Shown: positions 22,501 through 34,340, counted from the first letter of the stretch. The stretch: 64,000 nt of DNA from Tetragonia tetragonoides (GCA_038025085.1 CM076146.1:20283001-20347000); one strand, 5' to 3'. Translations and numbers: made by a program. Notes: a model not told the origin generated them from the letters alone.

Positions 22501-23502
22501 TTAATTGGTGTTTGAAAAGCAAAAGATATTTCCCTTGTGATAGTTTCCTTAATTGAGTTGTCTTCTAGTTGGATTAGGATTCTAACTAAGTTAAGGATTA
22601 CTAACCTCTATAAATACCTTTAAGACTCCTAAATCTAATCATTCGTGCCCTAATCATTCGTGTCCTAATGAGTCATTTATCCTTGCACTCATTCGTTGGA
22701 GTGAGTGTGGCGATAACGCCCTGGATTTTGTATAGATGTCTTCCGCTGTTGTAAATATTATTGCTTTTTAAAAGTTTTTATTGGTCCCGAAATCCAGGGT
22801 GTTACAAATTGTATCATAGCGGGTTAGTTTTGGGCTTAACCCTTGCACCTTCATATGCTCGCGTTGTTCTTTATTCCTTATTGATGTTTAAAGTTGGCTC
22901 TGATACAAATGGTATCAGAGCGGGTTAGTTTTGGGTTTGACGCATGCATCTTCATATGCTCGCGTTTCTCTTTATTGTGCTTATATGCCAACCTATTGTA
23001 CGTGAATTATATTTTTGGCGGGCCTATAACCCAAAGGCTAAGAATAAATCTTTTATGTCCTAGTTGTTGCGTAGTAATTTTCGAGGCCGAAAATCTTTTT
23101 AAGGAGAGAATAATGTAATACCCCGAATAATTAACATATTTATTATATTCAAAAATGTGATTATCTGATTCGGAATATGCATATTTGTAGGAAATAATAT
23201 TTATTTCCTTATTAATTGGTGTTTCAAAAGGAAAAGATATTTCCCTTGTGATAGTTTCCTTAATTGAGTTGTCTTCTAGTTGGATTAGGATTCTAACTAG
23301 GTTAAGGATTACTAACCTCTATAAATACCTTTAAGACTCCTAAATCTAATCATTCGTGCCCTAATGAGTCGTTTATCCTTGCACTCATTCGTTGGAGTGA
23401 GTGTAGCGATAACGCCCTGGATTTTGTATAGAAGTCTTCCGCTGTTGTAAATATTATTGCTTTTTAAAAGTTTTTATTGGTCCCGAAATCCAGGGTGTTA
23501 CA
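19509..23502 (+). repeat. six short (about 0.41 kb) LTR copies, L1-L6
   Basis: Copies: 19509-19922, 20230-20643, 20951-21364, 21672-22085, 22393-22806, 23114-23502. Each has a TATA box (CTATAAATACC) and, in L1-L5, a doubled 15-base CATTCGTGCCCTAAT unit that is single in L6-L8. Compared with L7 and L8 they lack about 1.75 kb, between CCTAATGAGTC and GTTTATCCTTGCAC. By eye the copies differ at only a few bases per hundred, so they were multiplied recently. Confidence 0.9.
19923..20229 (+). repeat. interior unit of the array (first of seven)
   Basis: The 307-base interior holds a primer site next to the LTR (TGGTATCATAGCGGGTT at 19925, altered from TCAGAGC). About 100 bases later is a second primer-site copy (20026), preceded by TGGCTCTGATAC (20011-20022), which equals the 3' end of plant initiator tRNA-Met. 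A polypurine tract ends it. Further copies are at 20644-20950, 21365-21671, 22086-22392, 22807-23113, 23503-23809 and 25950-26256. A 74-78-codon frame is open in all seven but resembles no known protein and spans the primer site. Confidence 0.8.
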
Positions 23503-23809
23503 AATGGTATCATAGCGGGTTAGTTTTGGGCTTAACCCTTTCACCTTCATATGCTTGCGTTGTTCTTTATTCCTTATTGATGTTTAAAGTTGGCTCTGAT
23601 ACAAATGGTATCAGAGCGGGTTAGTTTTGGGTTTGACGCATGCATCTTCATATGCTCGCGTTTCTCTTTATTGTGCTTATATGCCAATCTATTTTACGTG
23701 AATTTTATTTTTGGCGGGCCTATAACCCAAAGGCTAAGAATAAGACTTTTATGTCCTAGTTGTTGCGTAGTAATTTTCGAGGCCGAAAATCTTTTTAAGG
23801 AGAGAATAA

Positions 23810-25949
23810 TGTAATACCCCGAATAATTAACATATTTATTATATTCAAAAATGTGATTATCTGATTTGGAATATGCATATTTGTAGGAAATAATATGTAT
23901 TAATATTTATTTACTTATTAATTGGTGTTTGAAAAGGAAAAGATATTTCCCTTGTGATAGTTTCCTTAATTGAGTTGTCTTCTAGTTGGATTAGGATTCT
24001 AACTAGGTTAAGGATTACTAACCTCTATAAATACCTTTAAGACTCCTAAATCTAATCATTCGTGCCCTAATGAGTCCATAAAGCTCACTCACCTTTTCTC
24101 TGTTGCAAACCTCACAAAAACCCTAGAAACTGTACAGCACACATTGTCGGATTGAAAAATTCGTTTGTCCCATTCTACTCATCGTGTCCACTTGAATTTT
24201 GGATATGTTTGATAAATATATGTCTTGAACCAGAATGGAAAGTTTCGTAATTTTTAGAGATCGTTTGATACCCCAAATAATTTTTCTCGTAATGCAGTAC
24301 AGTGATGATACGAGATTCTGATCCGACTACTTTGTTTAATCATATCTCAAACCCAACACATTATTTGTTCAAACCATTCAGTGGAATTGAACCTTAGTAT
24401 GCCCTAAACATGTACACCAAATTTCAGAAGATCTCGACTTTGTTTGATGGTCCGTTCGAGCGTTTGTTTCAGATCGCGCGTGCTGATTTCAGATTTCAAA
24501 TTTGTTCTTTATGATTAGTGGTGATTGAATTGAAAGGTAACCATCATTCTTATCGGTTGAAGACGTATGATACTGTTATTTGAGTATTTATTCATGTGTA
24601 ACCTTCATTTTTAGAGATGTTTGGTTCTTTTTTTTTCATGTTCTGATTGGTTTGGCATGATACTTGAACATGATTGGAAATATTGTTCATGAATTGTTTA
24701 CATCTTATTGATTAGCAGTAGATATGCTTAAGATGTAGTTTAACTCGATGAGAGTTTATAACAGATTGTGTTATGGTGATGGATTAAATGCAAAGGAGCA
24801 TACTTTGAGATAGATGCTTGTTTACTCTATTTGAGATGACTAGATGAGTACATCAAGAGTAGTTTATGGTGACTATTAAATGAAAGACAAACCGAGAATT
24901 TTATTATACTTTTGGAAACCGTGCCTTCTTATGAATTTTATATCTTTATAAACCCGAAAGGGTGTGTGATTGAGGATATCATTGAGAATTAACCCATGAT
25001 GGGTAATTGATTGAGGTATGAATTTGAGAATGAGTTGATACAAATTATTTTGGTTTGACGTTCGTTAGGTTTATTAGCTACTTACACCCTGACATGTTGG
25101 CGAGTAGCCTAAGAGATTGACTCTTAGGTGATGAGCAATAATTTTTATGAAAATTGGAATCTCGTAATGATTTGTTTATGAGTTGGTCCAAAGTGGACTT
25201 TTGAGAGCCTGTGATGACTATGTTATTGAGAGCCTATTATGGCTATGTTATTGAGAGCCTGTGATGGCTATGGTTATGTTATTGTTATTGATTTTGCGGC
25301 TTTGTCACCGCCTGTTCGCTTTCCTCATGTCCAACGGTAGGAGTTAATGACCAAGAGCAAATGACACAAATTTTGGGCTAATTGAGTGATTACCAAAGTG
25401 GTATTGAAGAGTTTTTGTGATTTGAGACGTTTCAGTTAAATCCTTTGGGATTGAGTGTAATGTCTAAGAAGACCTAAGTTGTGTATTGATTATGTGATAC
25501 AATTTCACTTATAGCTTTTGAATATATTCATATGAAATTATGACATTGTATGTTGTTCGATGAATGTTGAGTTACTCAGCATTGCTGACTGGTTGGTTTT
25601 GTGCTACGTGTGTTTGTTGTCCATTTCTTTTCAATGGTGGACCTACGATGAACCTATGCGAAATTCAATTGCATGGGGGAGTAGATTGGTGATTGGCTCA
25701 TAGGTTGGATTGAAGATCAAGTTTGGACGATTGGATAGTGCTGCCAAGAAGTTGGTCTTGTATATTTTGTAATGAGTAGTCATTTATTGTACTATGGAGT
25801 ATGTTGAGAGTTGTACCGTTTAGCTTTGCACTTATTCGTTGGAGTGTGTGTGGCGATAACGCCCTGGATTTTGTATAGAAGTCTTCCGCTGTTGTAAATA
25901 TTATTGCTTTTTAAAAGTTTTTATTGGTTCCGAAATTCTGGGTGTTACA
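23810..25949 (+). repeat. long LTR L7 (2.14 kb) of the array
   Basis: It starts TGTAATACCCC and ends GGTGTTACA. The first 260 and last 130 bases match the short LTRs. The 1.75 kb between (24075-25830) is present only here and in L8. It contains leader-like sequence (CTCACCTTTTCTCTGTTGC) and no coding frame. The following primer site reads TGGTATCAGAGCAGG, the intact iMet form. It likely represents the ancestral LTR from which the short form was deleted. Confidence 0.85.
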
Positions 25950-26256
25950 AATGGTATCAGAGCAGGTTAGTTTTGGGCTTAACGCTTGCATCTTCATATG
26001 CTCGCGTTGTTCTTTATTCCTTATTGATGTTTAAAGTTGGCTTTGATACAAATGGTATCAGAGTGGGTTAGTTATGGGTTTGATGCATGCATTTTCATAT
26101 GCTCGCGTTTCTCTTTGTTGTGCTTATATGCCAATCTGTTTTACGTGAATTTTATTTTTGGCGGGCCTATAATCCGAAGGCTAAGAATCAGACTTTTATG
26201 TCCAAGATGTTGCGTAGTGATTTTCGAGGCCGAAAATCTTTTTAAGGAGGGTAGAA

Positions 26257-29200
26257 TGTAATACCCCGAATAATTAACATATTTATTATATTCAAAAATG
26301 TGATTATCTGATTTGGAATATGCATATTTGTAGGAAAGAATATTTATTAATATTTATTTCCTTATTAATTGGTGTTTGAAAAGGAAAAGATATTTCCCTT
26401 GTGATAGTTTCCTTAATTGAGTTGTCTTCTAGTTGGATTAGGATTCTAACGAGGTTAAGGATTACTAACCCCTATTAATACCTTTAAGACTCCTAAATCT
26501 CATCATTCATGCCCTAATGAGTCCATAAAGCTCACTCACGTTTTCTCTCTTGTAAGCCTCACAAAACCGTTGAACTGCCCGGAACACATTGTCGGATTGA
26601 AATATCCGTTTCTCTTGTTCTACTCATCGTGTCAACTTGAGTTTTTGATATGTTTAATAACTATATGTCTAGAACCAGACTGAAAAGTTTCGTAATTTTT
26701 AGAGATCGTTTAATACCCCAAAAAAAATTGCTCGTAAAGCAGCGCAGTGCTGGTACGAGATTCAGATTTGAGTACTTTGTTTAATGATATCTCAAAACCT
26801 ACACATTTGTTGTTCAAACCATTCAGTGTATTTGAACCTTAGTATGCCCTAAACATGTACACCAAACTTCAGAAGATCTCGACTTCGTTTGATTGTCTGT
26901 TCGAGCGTTTGTTTCAGATCGCGCGTGCTGATTTCAGATTTCAGATTTGTTCTTTATGATTAGTGGTGATTGAATCGAAAGGTAACCATCATTCTTATCG
27001 GTTGGAGACGTATGATACTGTTATTTGAGTATTTATTCATGTGTAACCTTCATGTTTAGTTATGTTTGTTTTTTTTTTCATGTTCTGATTGTTTGGCATG
27101 ATACTTGGACAAGATTTGAATTATTGTTCATGAATTGTTTACATCTTATTGATTAGCAATTGATATGCTTAAAATGTAGTTTAACCCGATGAGAGTTTAT
27201 AATAGATTGTATTATGGTGATGGATTAAATGCAAAGGATTATACATTGAGATAGATGCTTGTTTATTCTATTTGAGATGACTAGATGAGTACATCAAGAG
27301 TAGATTATGGTCACTATTTGAGTGAAAGACAACCCGGGAATTTTATTATACTTTGGGAAACCGTTCCATCTTATGAATTTTATATCGTTATAAACCCAAA
27401 AGGGTGTGTGGTTGAGGATATCATTGAGAATTAACCCATGATGAGTAATTGATTAAGGTATGAATTTGAGAATGAGTTGATACAAATTATTTTGGTTTGA
27501 GGTTCGTTAGGTTTATTAGCTACTTACACCCTGGCATGTTGGCGAGTAGCCTAAGAGATTGACTCTTAGGTGATGAGCAATAATTTTTATGAAATTTGGA
27601 ATCTCGTAATGATTTGATTATGAGTTGGTCCAGAGTGGACTTTTGAGAGCCTGTGATGGCTATGTTAATGAGAGCCTATTATGGCTATGTTATTGAGAGC
27701 CTGTGATGGCTGTGGTTGTGTTATTGTTATTGATTTTGCGGCTTTGTCACCGCTAGTTCGCTTTCCTGATGTCCAAGGGTAGGAGTTAATGACCAAGAGC
27801 AAATGGCACAAATTTTGGGCTAATTGAGTGATTAGCAAAGTGGTATTCAAGAGTATTTGGGATTTGAGACGTTAAAGTTATATCCTTTGGGATTGAGTGT
27901 AAGGTCTAAGAGACCTACGTTGTGTATTGATTATGTGACACAATTTCACGTATAGCTTTTGGATGTATTCATATGAAATTATGACATTGTATGTTATTCG
28001 ATGAATGTTGAGTTACTCAGCTTTGCTGACTGGTTGCTTTTGTGCTACATGTGTTTGTTGTCTATTACTCTTCAATGGTGGACCTATGATGAACCTATGC
28101 AAAATTCGTTTGCATGGGGGTGTAGCTTGGTGATTGACTCATAGGTTGCATTGAAGATCAAGTTTGGACGATCGGATAGAGCTGCCAAAAAGTTGGTCTT
28201 GTATATTTTGTAATGAGTAGTCATTTATTGTACTATTAAGTATGTTGAGAGCTGTACCATTTAGCCTTGCACTTATTCGATGTTGTGAAATAAGTAACAA
28301 AACGGAAATTAACCTTTGATAGTATCACACAAAGGGATCTTGTTCAAGAATCACTCAAGAATAATTCACGAATCACTCGTAAGGGTTTCAACCTGAATCA
28401 CTCAGTTTGAGGGGTAAATACTCATGTATTCAATTATTAATCATCAAAGCACGAGCTTATAGTAGCAAAGCTCTCCCCTATTTATAGAGAAAGAAATCTA
28501 AAGCTATTCGGAATCCTAATCCTAGTCCAAATAGGAAACTAACTACGAAACTAACTACAATTGTAAAACGAGCTAACTAACAGCTTTCCTAATACCTAAT
28601 GGACTTCTAATACTAATAACAATCAGATTATTACTCTCCTAAACAATAATCCAACGATTTAATGAAATACTAAACGAAATCGAACTAAACAGCTGATTAC
28701 TTGGCGTCCAAGGCACAAACCCGTTGGAACAGCTTTCCTCTCTAAATTCAATCGTCTTTTTAACCCTGTTACGTTTTGAATATGGGAAAAATCAAAGGAC
28801 AGGATTTTTAGATCTCATTTCCAGCTTTCTACAGAATTTTGAATCACCACGATCCCACGTCGTATGAGTGAGTTATGATCGAAATACGAACCCGTGTAGA
28901 AGCTGTCAAAATTATGGGAATCCTTATAACGAATGAGATCATATAATAAGAGCTTTAGTCCCGATCTTGTGTGTAAAATCCATGTAATTATCTTTGTAGG
29001 AGTCAATTTAATGCATAACCACCAAAGAAACTCGATGTAAACAGGAATAGATGTTCTCTTACTAGTTCCTTGGTTGTTCTGTTTACTTTGCACACTTGCT
29101 CCTGCATCAATTATTAATAGACAAAGCACGAGCTTACAGTAGCAAAGCTCTCCCCTATTTATAGACAAAGAAATCTAAAGCTATTCGGAATCCTAATCCT

Positions 29201-29901
29201 AGTCCAGATAGGAAACTAACTACGAAACTGACTACAATTGTAAAACGAGCTAACTAACAGCTTTCCTAATACCTAATGGACTTCTAATACTAATAACAAT
29301 CAGATTATTACTCTTCTAAACAATAATCAAACGATTTAATGAAATACTAAACGAAATCGAACTAAACAGCTGATTACTTGGCGTCCAAGGCACAAACCCG
29401 TTGGAACAGCTTTCCTCTGTAAATTCAATCGTCTTTTTAACCCTGTTACGTTTTGAATATGGGAAAAATCAAAGGAGAGGAGTTTTAGATCTCATTTCCA
29501 GCTTTCTACAGAATTTTGAATCACCACGATCCCACATCGTATGAGTGAGTTATGATCGAAATACGAACCCGTGTAGAAGCTGTCAAAATTACGGGAATCC
29601 TTATAACGAATGAGATCATATAATGAGAGCTTTAATCCCGATCTTGTGTGTAAACTCCATGTAATTATCTTTGTAGGAGTCAATTTAATGCATAACCACC
29701 AAAGAAACTCGATGTAAACAGGAATAGATGTTCTCTTGCTAGTTCCTTGGTTGTTCTGTTTACTTTGCACACTTGCTCCTGCATCATTCGTTGGAGTAAG
29801 TGCGGTGATAACGCCCTGGATTTTGTATAGAAGTCTTCTGCTGTTGTAAATATTATTGCTTTTTAAAAGTTTTTATTGGTCCCGAAATCCGGGGTGTTAC
29901 A
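26257..29901 (+). repeat. long LTR L8, split by a solo LTR
   Basis: Same family as L7, differing by eye at roughly one base in ten. It runs 26257-28280 and 29787-29901, interrupted by the solo LTR at 28281-29786. Without that insert it is about 2.13 kb. It is not followed by a primer site and is bordered by CTTAC, so it is the right end of the array. Confidence 0.82.
28281..29786 (+). mobile_element. solo LTR with an internal tandem duplication
   Basis: It begins TGTTGTGAAATAAG and ends CTCCTGCATCA. It is flanked by TTCGA (28276-28280) and TTCGT (29787-29791), a 5-base target duplication with one change, in the sequence that reads uninterrupted in L7 (TTATTCGTTGG). The basic LTR is 28281-29107 (827 bases). 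Bases 28434-29107 are repeated head-to-tail at 29108-29786, both ending CTCCTGCATCA. Short minus-strand frames (28815-29168, 29492-29770) are repeated copies of the same non-coding stretch. Family not identified. Confidence 0.75.
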
Positions 29902-30014
29902 CTTACAGATTAGACGGGTGTAGTCGAATCATAATAGCATTCATATCAAACATATGCATAAAAACATGAGTTCAAAGTTTGAAGACCAAGGTTTACAAAT
30001 CAAGCTTATACTAT

Positions 30015-32765
30015 TCAACTGGAGTCATCATCGCCATTGCTATCGGCCTCATCCTCAACGGAAGGCCCCTGACCATAATTCCTGGACGAGTAATAGAAGG
30101 AGCCCTGAGTACCGAACAAGCTATAAATTGGCCTGCTGTTGTTGGGCCTCATATCCCGTCCATCATACACTGGTGCATGCGTAGTTGTACCTGCCGAAAA
30201 CCCCTGTCCAAAGAGGCTCTCCGTGGCTTGACTAGCAAAGTCCATAGCCACATTCTGTTATGAAGGCCCAGCTTGAGGCACATCCCACCCAGAGGCGTTC
30301 GCCCAACCTCCAGCCATGGGGGTCGCAACAGGCCTATTACTCAAAGAAGGCTGAAAACCCACTGGAGAAAACATCTCAGGCACAAGAATGCGCAGCATAG
30401 AAGGTCCGGGCGCCTCATCAACAGGAGGCCTAGTTACAGCTACAGTAGGTAAACGAGCAACAGATGGTCTGCTCGCCGAAGACACTTTCGCAGCTGCCGA
30501 ATGTCGGGGTCCCACAGAGAACGAAGACCGCGACATCTGCATACAATCAAGACGAAAATGTTAAACTAAACACTCCACATAGCTAAACAAAAGATAAAAG
30601 TGTACTTACACTAGCAGTCCTAGACCGGGAACTCTTCCCACTACCCATCATCCGGCTATATCCCTTCTTCAACAGATGGATGAGCTTGAAGACTTGAGAA
30701 GTCTGCTCCCGGTTTAGCTACAAGAAGGAACAAAAGATACAGTCAGCATTCGAAAGCAACACAAAAAAAAAGGCAAGAAGGGATAAAAAAAACTTACCCC
30801 CGTACAACCACCTAGCAAGGGTAAGCCCTCCACGACCTCTCCGTCAGCCATATATAGAGGGAGCTCCTCTACTATATGTCCCCCACTGTCACCAATGTAC
30901 CTCACCTCATTGCTCGGTAAGGTCACACTTGGGGGCTTGCCACGAGGAACTCTGGAATGGGACCTCCTGGGACCCTGAGGAGCCAAACAATCCGCCTACA
31001 AGAGTCAGTATACTAGACATATAGCTGAAAAGGCACAAATAAAGATCTTACCTTAGAAGTAAGGTCCGGCATCAGACGACCCAAGCAATAGGCCAGATAC
31101 ACAGCTGTACGGTCCAACCCAACAACCTCCGGCTCAACGAAATGCATGCCCGCCGCTCCATGAGTCACGATCCCCAAATCATCTACTCTCAGATTGCGCA
31201 GGTAGAACATGGTCACGGGGGGTCCTGTGGAACCAAATGACCACCCAAGGCAGGATAGAGCAGTCGAGTCAAGCGGTCCCCCAAGTAACACACAAAGACA
31301 AATGGCCCCTCAAAGACCACCCGCAAGGTGAATACCCTGAAGGACTCGGTAGTAATATAAATCGGAACTCCAGGAATACCGTCAAAGGCAGTCCACGACA
31401 CCTGAAGATTAAAAGATCAAAGTTCATTCACATCAAATGAACCATAAAAAAACATATATAAGCAAGCAAGTTGAAGACACCATACCTCAGACGCAGCATG
31501 ACTCTCAAAGGTAGTCCGAAAATGCTCCAAAAAGGCAAACGGGTGGTTTTCCCTATCAACCCATCGTGAACCTAGTGGGAACATCCTCAAACCAAGACGG
31601 TGAGGACCAAAAGCTGGAAAATACTCAAAGAACCACAACTGCCATACAAGCAAGGACAGTCAGATACATCTCTCCTACAAAGTATGCATATGCAAAAAAA
31701 AAAAAAAAAAAAACATATATGCCTACCTCCAATATCCTCCACGGGCCTGAGATAGACACCCTCTGACTCGTCGACTTAGGCCTGCAAGCCTGAGGACACC
31801 ACCTCACCAAAGAAGCATACGCAGGAGCACCAAAGTTGTACTCATATACTTTAGATAGGTCATCTGAACATGTCAAGAAGCCGACCTGACACACTCTCTT
31901 CTTCTGGGCAAAGATGGTCGCCCCCAACAAGTAAGCCAAGAAAATACAAGCCCTCTGCTCCTCGCTAAGCCCCTGCTTCACTAAGGCTCCCCATAATATT
32001 GGCAAGGAAACTCGATCCTCCCTAAAGTGGACATATACAGGTCCGTATAGATCAAGTAACGTATCAGACTGCCGGTGATACCTCGCGTCATACTGTATAC
32101 GACGCCCTCTGAAGGACAAGCCTGTCAGTACAGCGAACTGATAGGGAGTAGAAAACATCTCCCCCACAGGCGTGTGGAAAGTGTTCGTGGTATCCCAAAA
32201 CCTCTTCAATAACCCCCGGGAAACTATCCTAGTAACCCCAGAATGACAAGCCGGAATAACCGACAGAAAGTGCTCAAAGCCTGGACTATCCCCCTAGCCC
32301 CCTTAGTAAATGTGTCTAACATCATGGCCCAGTGAGAGGTGGACCCATGAGCCTGCAACAGGACACCAACACCCTAGCCAACATGTAAAATATTCTCAAC
32401 ACCCCACATACTACAAATACAGTCAAAATAATTCAACACAAACTATATACAGATGACCACCAATCCAGTACAATCCCAATTTGTTCGTGTGTCGAAGCAC
32501 TAACAGTTCAAATTTTCAACAAAAAAAAATATACTGAACGAAACCAAAAAAAAGAGGTTAGACAGATAACTCTGCCTGTCCAGTAGCGAAACACTACGAT
32601 CCCAAACCTCATCCGGGCGCCAGTCCACACGCATAAACGATTCCTGATAAAAATTTGTCCCATATGCGTGCCGAGGGAGGGGTGCCCTAGAAGATGAAAG
32701 CCCAGTGCGAAAGGGGTGTCCTCCTCCTTTCCCATGGGACGCTTCCCTTTGTCTTTGGGAGCCAT
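30015..32765 (-). pseudogene. Tat-1 antisense ORF2 (aORF2): multi-exon plant mobile domain protein
   Basis: Minus-strand gene starting MAPKDKGKRPMGKEED at 32765. Approximate exons: 32765-32543; 32370-31725 (mobile-domain core: RFWDTTNTFHTPVGEMFSTP, FAVLTGLSFRG, IFLAYLLGATIF); 31640-31485 (WFFEYFPAFGPHRLG); 31400-31052 (FEGPFVFVCYLGDRLTRLLY, VDDLGIVTHGAAG, AYCLGRLMPDLTSK); 30998-30800; 30716-30612; and 30540-30015, a serine/proline-rich tail ending in an acidic DGDDDSS. The F-P-GEM-TP-F-LTGL-G pattern is the aminotransferase-like plant mobile domain. Frameshifts in exons 1 and 2 and a stop after DVPQAGPS break it. It is antisense to Tat-1, with its 5' end toward the 3' LTR. Function in the element is unknown. 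Confidence 0.8.
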
Positions 32766-33440
32766 GAAAGAAGAATGGAAGTTTTCTCTCTCTACAAGTG
32801 AAAATTTCAATATTCAAATTCGCAAGAAACAAGTACCCATTCAACAATGCAACCCGAAATTCATTAACTAGGCAGAAAAATAAACAAGTCCAAGACAAAA
32901 AGCAACGAAATTGGTTAAGAATCGACTTACCTTGAAGAAGTTGAAGCACTCAACAATGGTGGGTAGCTCTCGACAATGCTCTGGACCAAGAAGATGAACA
33001 GTGAAGCAAAACGCAAAAGAAATTCGCGACAAAGCCATTTGGCCTGCTCAAAGAGAGCGCCGCGAGCATCCCTGAGTGGCCCCCCTGTTGTCCCATGACT
33101 TCTTTTCCAGCCCAAAATCCGTTATTTCAATTCATTCACGGCGAAGACCAGTACCGAGCGCGCGGGAGCAAATCCCTTTGGCCCACCAATTCAAAATTAA
33201 CAGTTTGTCCCTCTTACGGTACTAAGCATTATCACTTAACTAAGCTAGTTGTTTTACAGATCCCAAGAACACAAGCCCAGGCATGCCTTGCTAATACTAA
33301 TCACCCAAAGTGGTCAAATTATTTTAAGAGAAGCCTAGTGGATCCGCTGGCACCATCCCAAAAGTTTTATATGAAAGTCAGGTTCCAAAATTGTGATAGG
33401 ACAGCCAGTTTCCAAAATTTTGTTTAAACAGCCAGTGTTC
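32766..33440 (-). promoter_or_regulatory. 5' region of Tat-1 aORF2
   Basis: Non-coding on both strands in the sense of the element. For aORF2 it is the upstream region and a possible 5' leader intron (acceptor-like TTTCACTTGTAGAG near 32790). GC-rich GAGCGCCGCGAG is at 33053-33064. The corresponding stretch upstream of the aORF2 copy in Tat-4 is 43640-44255, where strong palindromes stand. No convincing TATA box identified. Confidence 0.4.
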
Positions 33441-33735
33441 ATTTTTTGTGTCAGTTAATGATCGCTTAAGCTAGTGCGGTCAAACTGTCCTTTTTATTCA
33501 AGGTTACTCCTTTTGTGTCAGTCAATGATCGCTTAAACTAGTGCGATTAAACTTTTCTTTTCAATCAAAGTTACTCATTTGTGTCAGTCAATGATCGCTT
33601 AAGCTAGTGCGGTTAACCTGTCCTTTTTATTCAAGGCTACTCATTTTGTGTCAGTCAAAGACCACTTAAGCTAGTGTGCTTACACTATTGTGGTTATACT
33701 ATTCTTTCTTTATAATATGTTTCAGTTACTGATTG
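33441..33735 (+). repeat. Tat-1 3'-region tandem repeat, about 67-bp unit
   Basis: Four head-to-tail copies of a unit starting TGTGTCAGTCAATGATCGCTT, at 33447, 33514, 33580 and 33647, with a decayed fifth. The unit contains GCTTAAGCTAGTGCGGT. It lies between aORF2 and the 3' LTR, the hypervariable 3' region known in Ogre-like elements. The monomer differs from those in Tat-4 and Tat-2. Confidence 0.8.
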
Positions 33736-33843
33736 CTTAAGCTATTGCATTTAAACTGTTCATATGTTTTCTAACCATTTTACAACGGTCATTTTGATCG
33801 CGCTGTCCCGTCGAGCTTTTCGTTTCTCGTGCAGGGACGAAAT

Positions 33844-34010
33844 CTCGGCATCCTCTGAGTGGTGCTTAGTCACTGTTTGCTTAGGAAAATGAATTTATAC
33901 TATTCACTCTCACCAGTGTTATTTCCCATTTACATCCGTTATTTTTAATCGTGCTGTCTCATTGACTTTTTCGTTTCTTGTGCCAGGACGGAATCTCGGC
34001 ATCCGCCGAG
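33844..34010 (+). other. paired CTCGGC hairpins in the Tat-1 3' region
   Basis: Two copies of a roughly 150-base block each include a small hairpin. The second (33995-34010, CTCGGC-ATCC-GCCGAG) is perfect and the first (33844-33859) has a partly mismatched right arm. The same block, also in two copies, occurs inverted in Tat-4 at 42873-42888 and 43024-43039. Its retention in two diverged elements suggests a role, possibly in RNA packaging or as an upstream element of aORF2. That is inference. Confidence 0.55.
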
Positions 34011-34326
34011 CAGTGTTTAGTCATTGTCTGTTGAATTATTCTACGTTGATCATTCTCAAAAGTATTACTAACCTTTTCATGTAGTCTGAATACAGGGCCC
34101 CTGCAGACGTTTACACCATCTACAAGCAGTGTTCTATCCTGCTAACCATAACCTTTATTTTTCTTGTGTTCACAGAGATGAAATCTTAGCACGCTACGAG
34201 CATGTCCCAACTCAGGTTTGCCTTCATATGCATATATACTGTACACTCTCACACACCATGTGCACATCAGCATCCTGCATGTCGCCTTCGGAATACTTTG
34301 ATCTTCGCTTTTACTCAAGCTCAATC

Positions 34327-34340
34327 AAAGTGGGGGCTTA
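34327..34340 (+). promoter_or_regulatory. Tat-1 polypurine tract
   Basis: AAAGTGGGGGCTTA sits directly before the 3' LTR start TGTAGACGCC, as expected for second-strand priming. It matches AAAGTAGGGGCTTC before the family-X LTR at 3382. Confidence 0.8.

Larger units (their letters stand above)
19509..29901 (+). mobile_element. tandem LTR array: eight LTRs and seven 0.3 kb interiors
   Basis: The order is L1-int-L2-int-...-L7-int-L8. LTRs start TGTAATACCC (mutated in L1, L4 and L5) and end GTGTTACA. Each interior starts with a tRNA-iMet-type primer site and ends with the polypurine stretch TTTTTAAGGAGAGAATAA (TTTTTAAGGAGGGTAGAA before L8). LTR starts are 19509, 20230, 20951, 21672, 22393, 23114, 23810 and 26257. 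The spacing is 721 bases for the first five steps, then 696. The whole block is flanked by CTTAT (19504-19508) and CTTAC (29902-29906), compatible with one insertion into Tat-1. No gag or pol is present, so it is a non-autonomous TRIM/LARD-like element. Confidence 0.88.

Noticed and set aside
19509..23810. Cassandra-type TRIM in the array
   Set aside because: The LTR start, end and primer site are similar in form, but no 5S rRNA-like sequence is present in the LTRs.
30015..33100. A cellular plant mobile domain gene captured between elements
   Set aside because: Its position between integrase and 3' LTR, the antisense orientation and parallel copies in three other Tat elements show it belongs to the retrotransposons.
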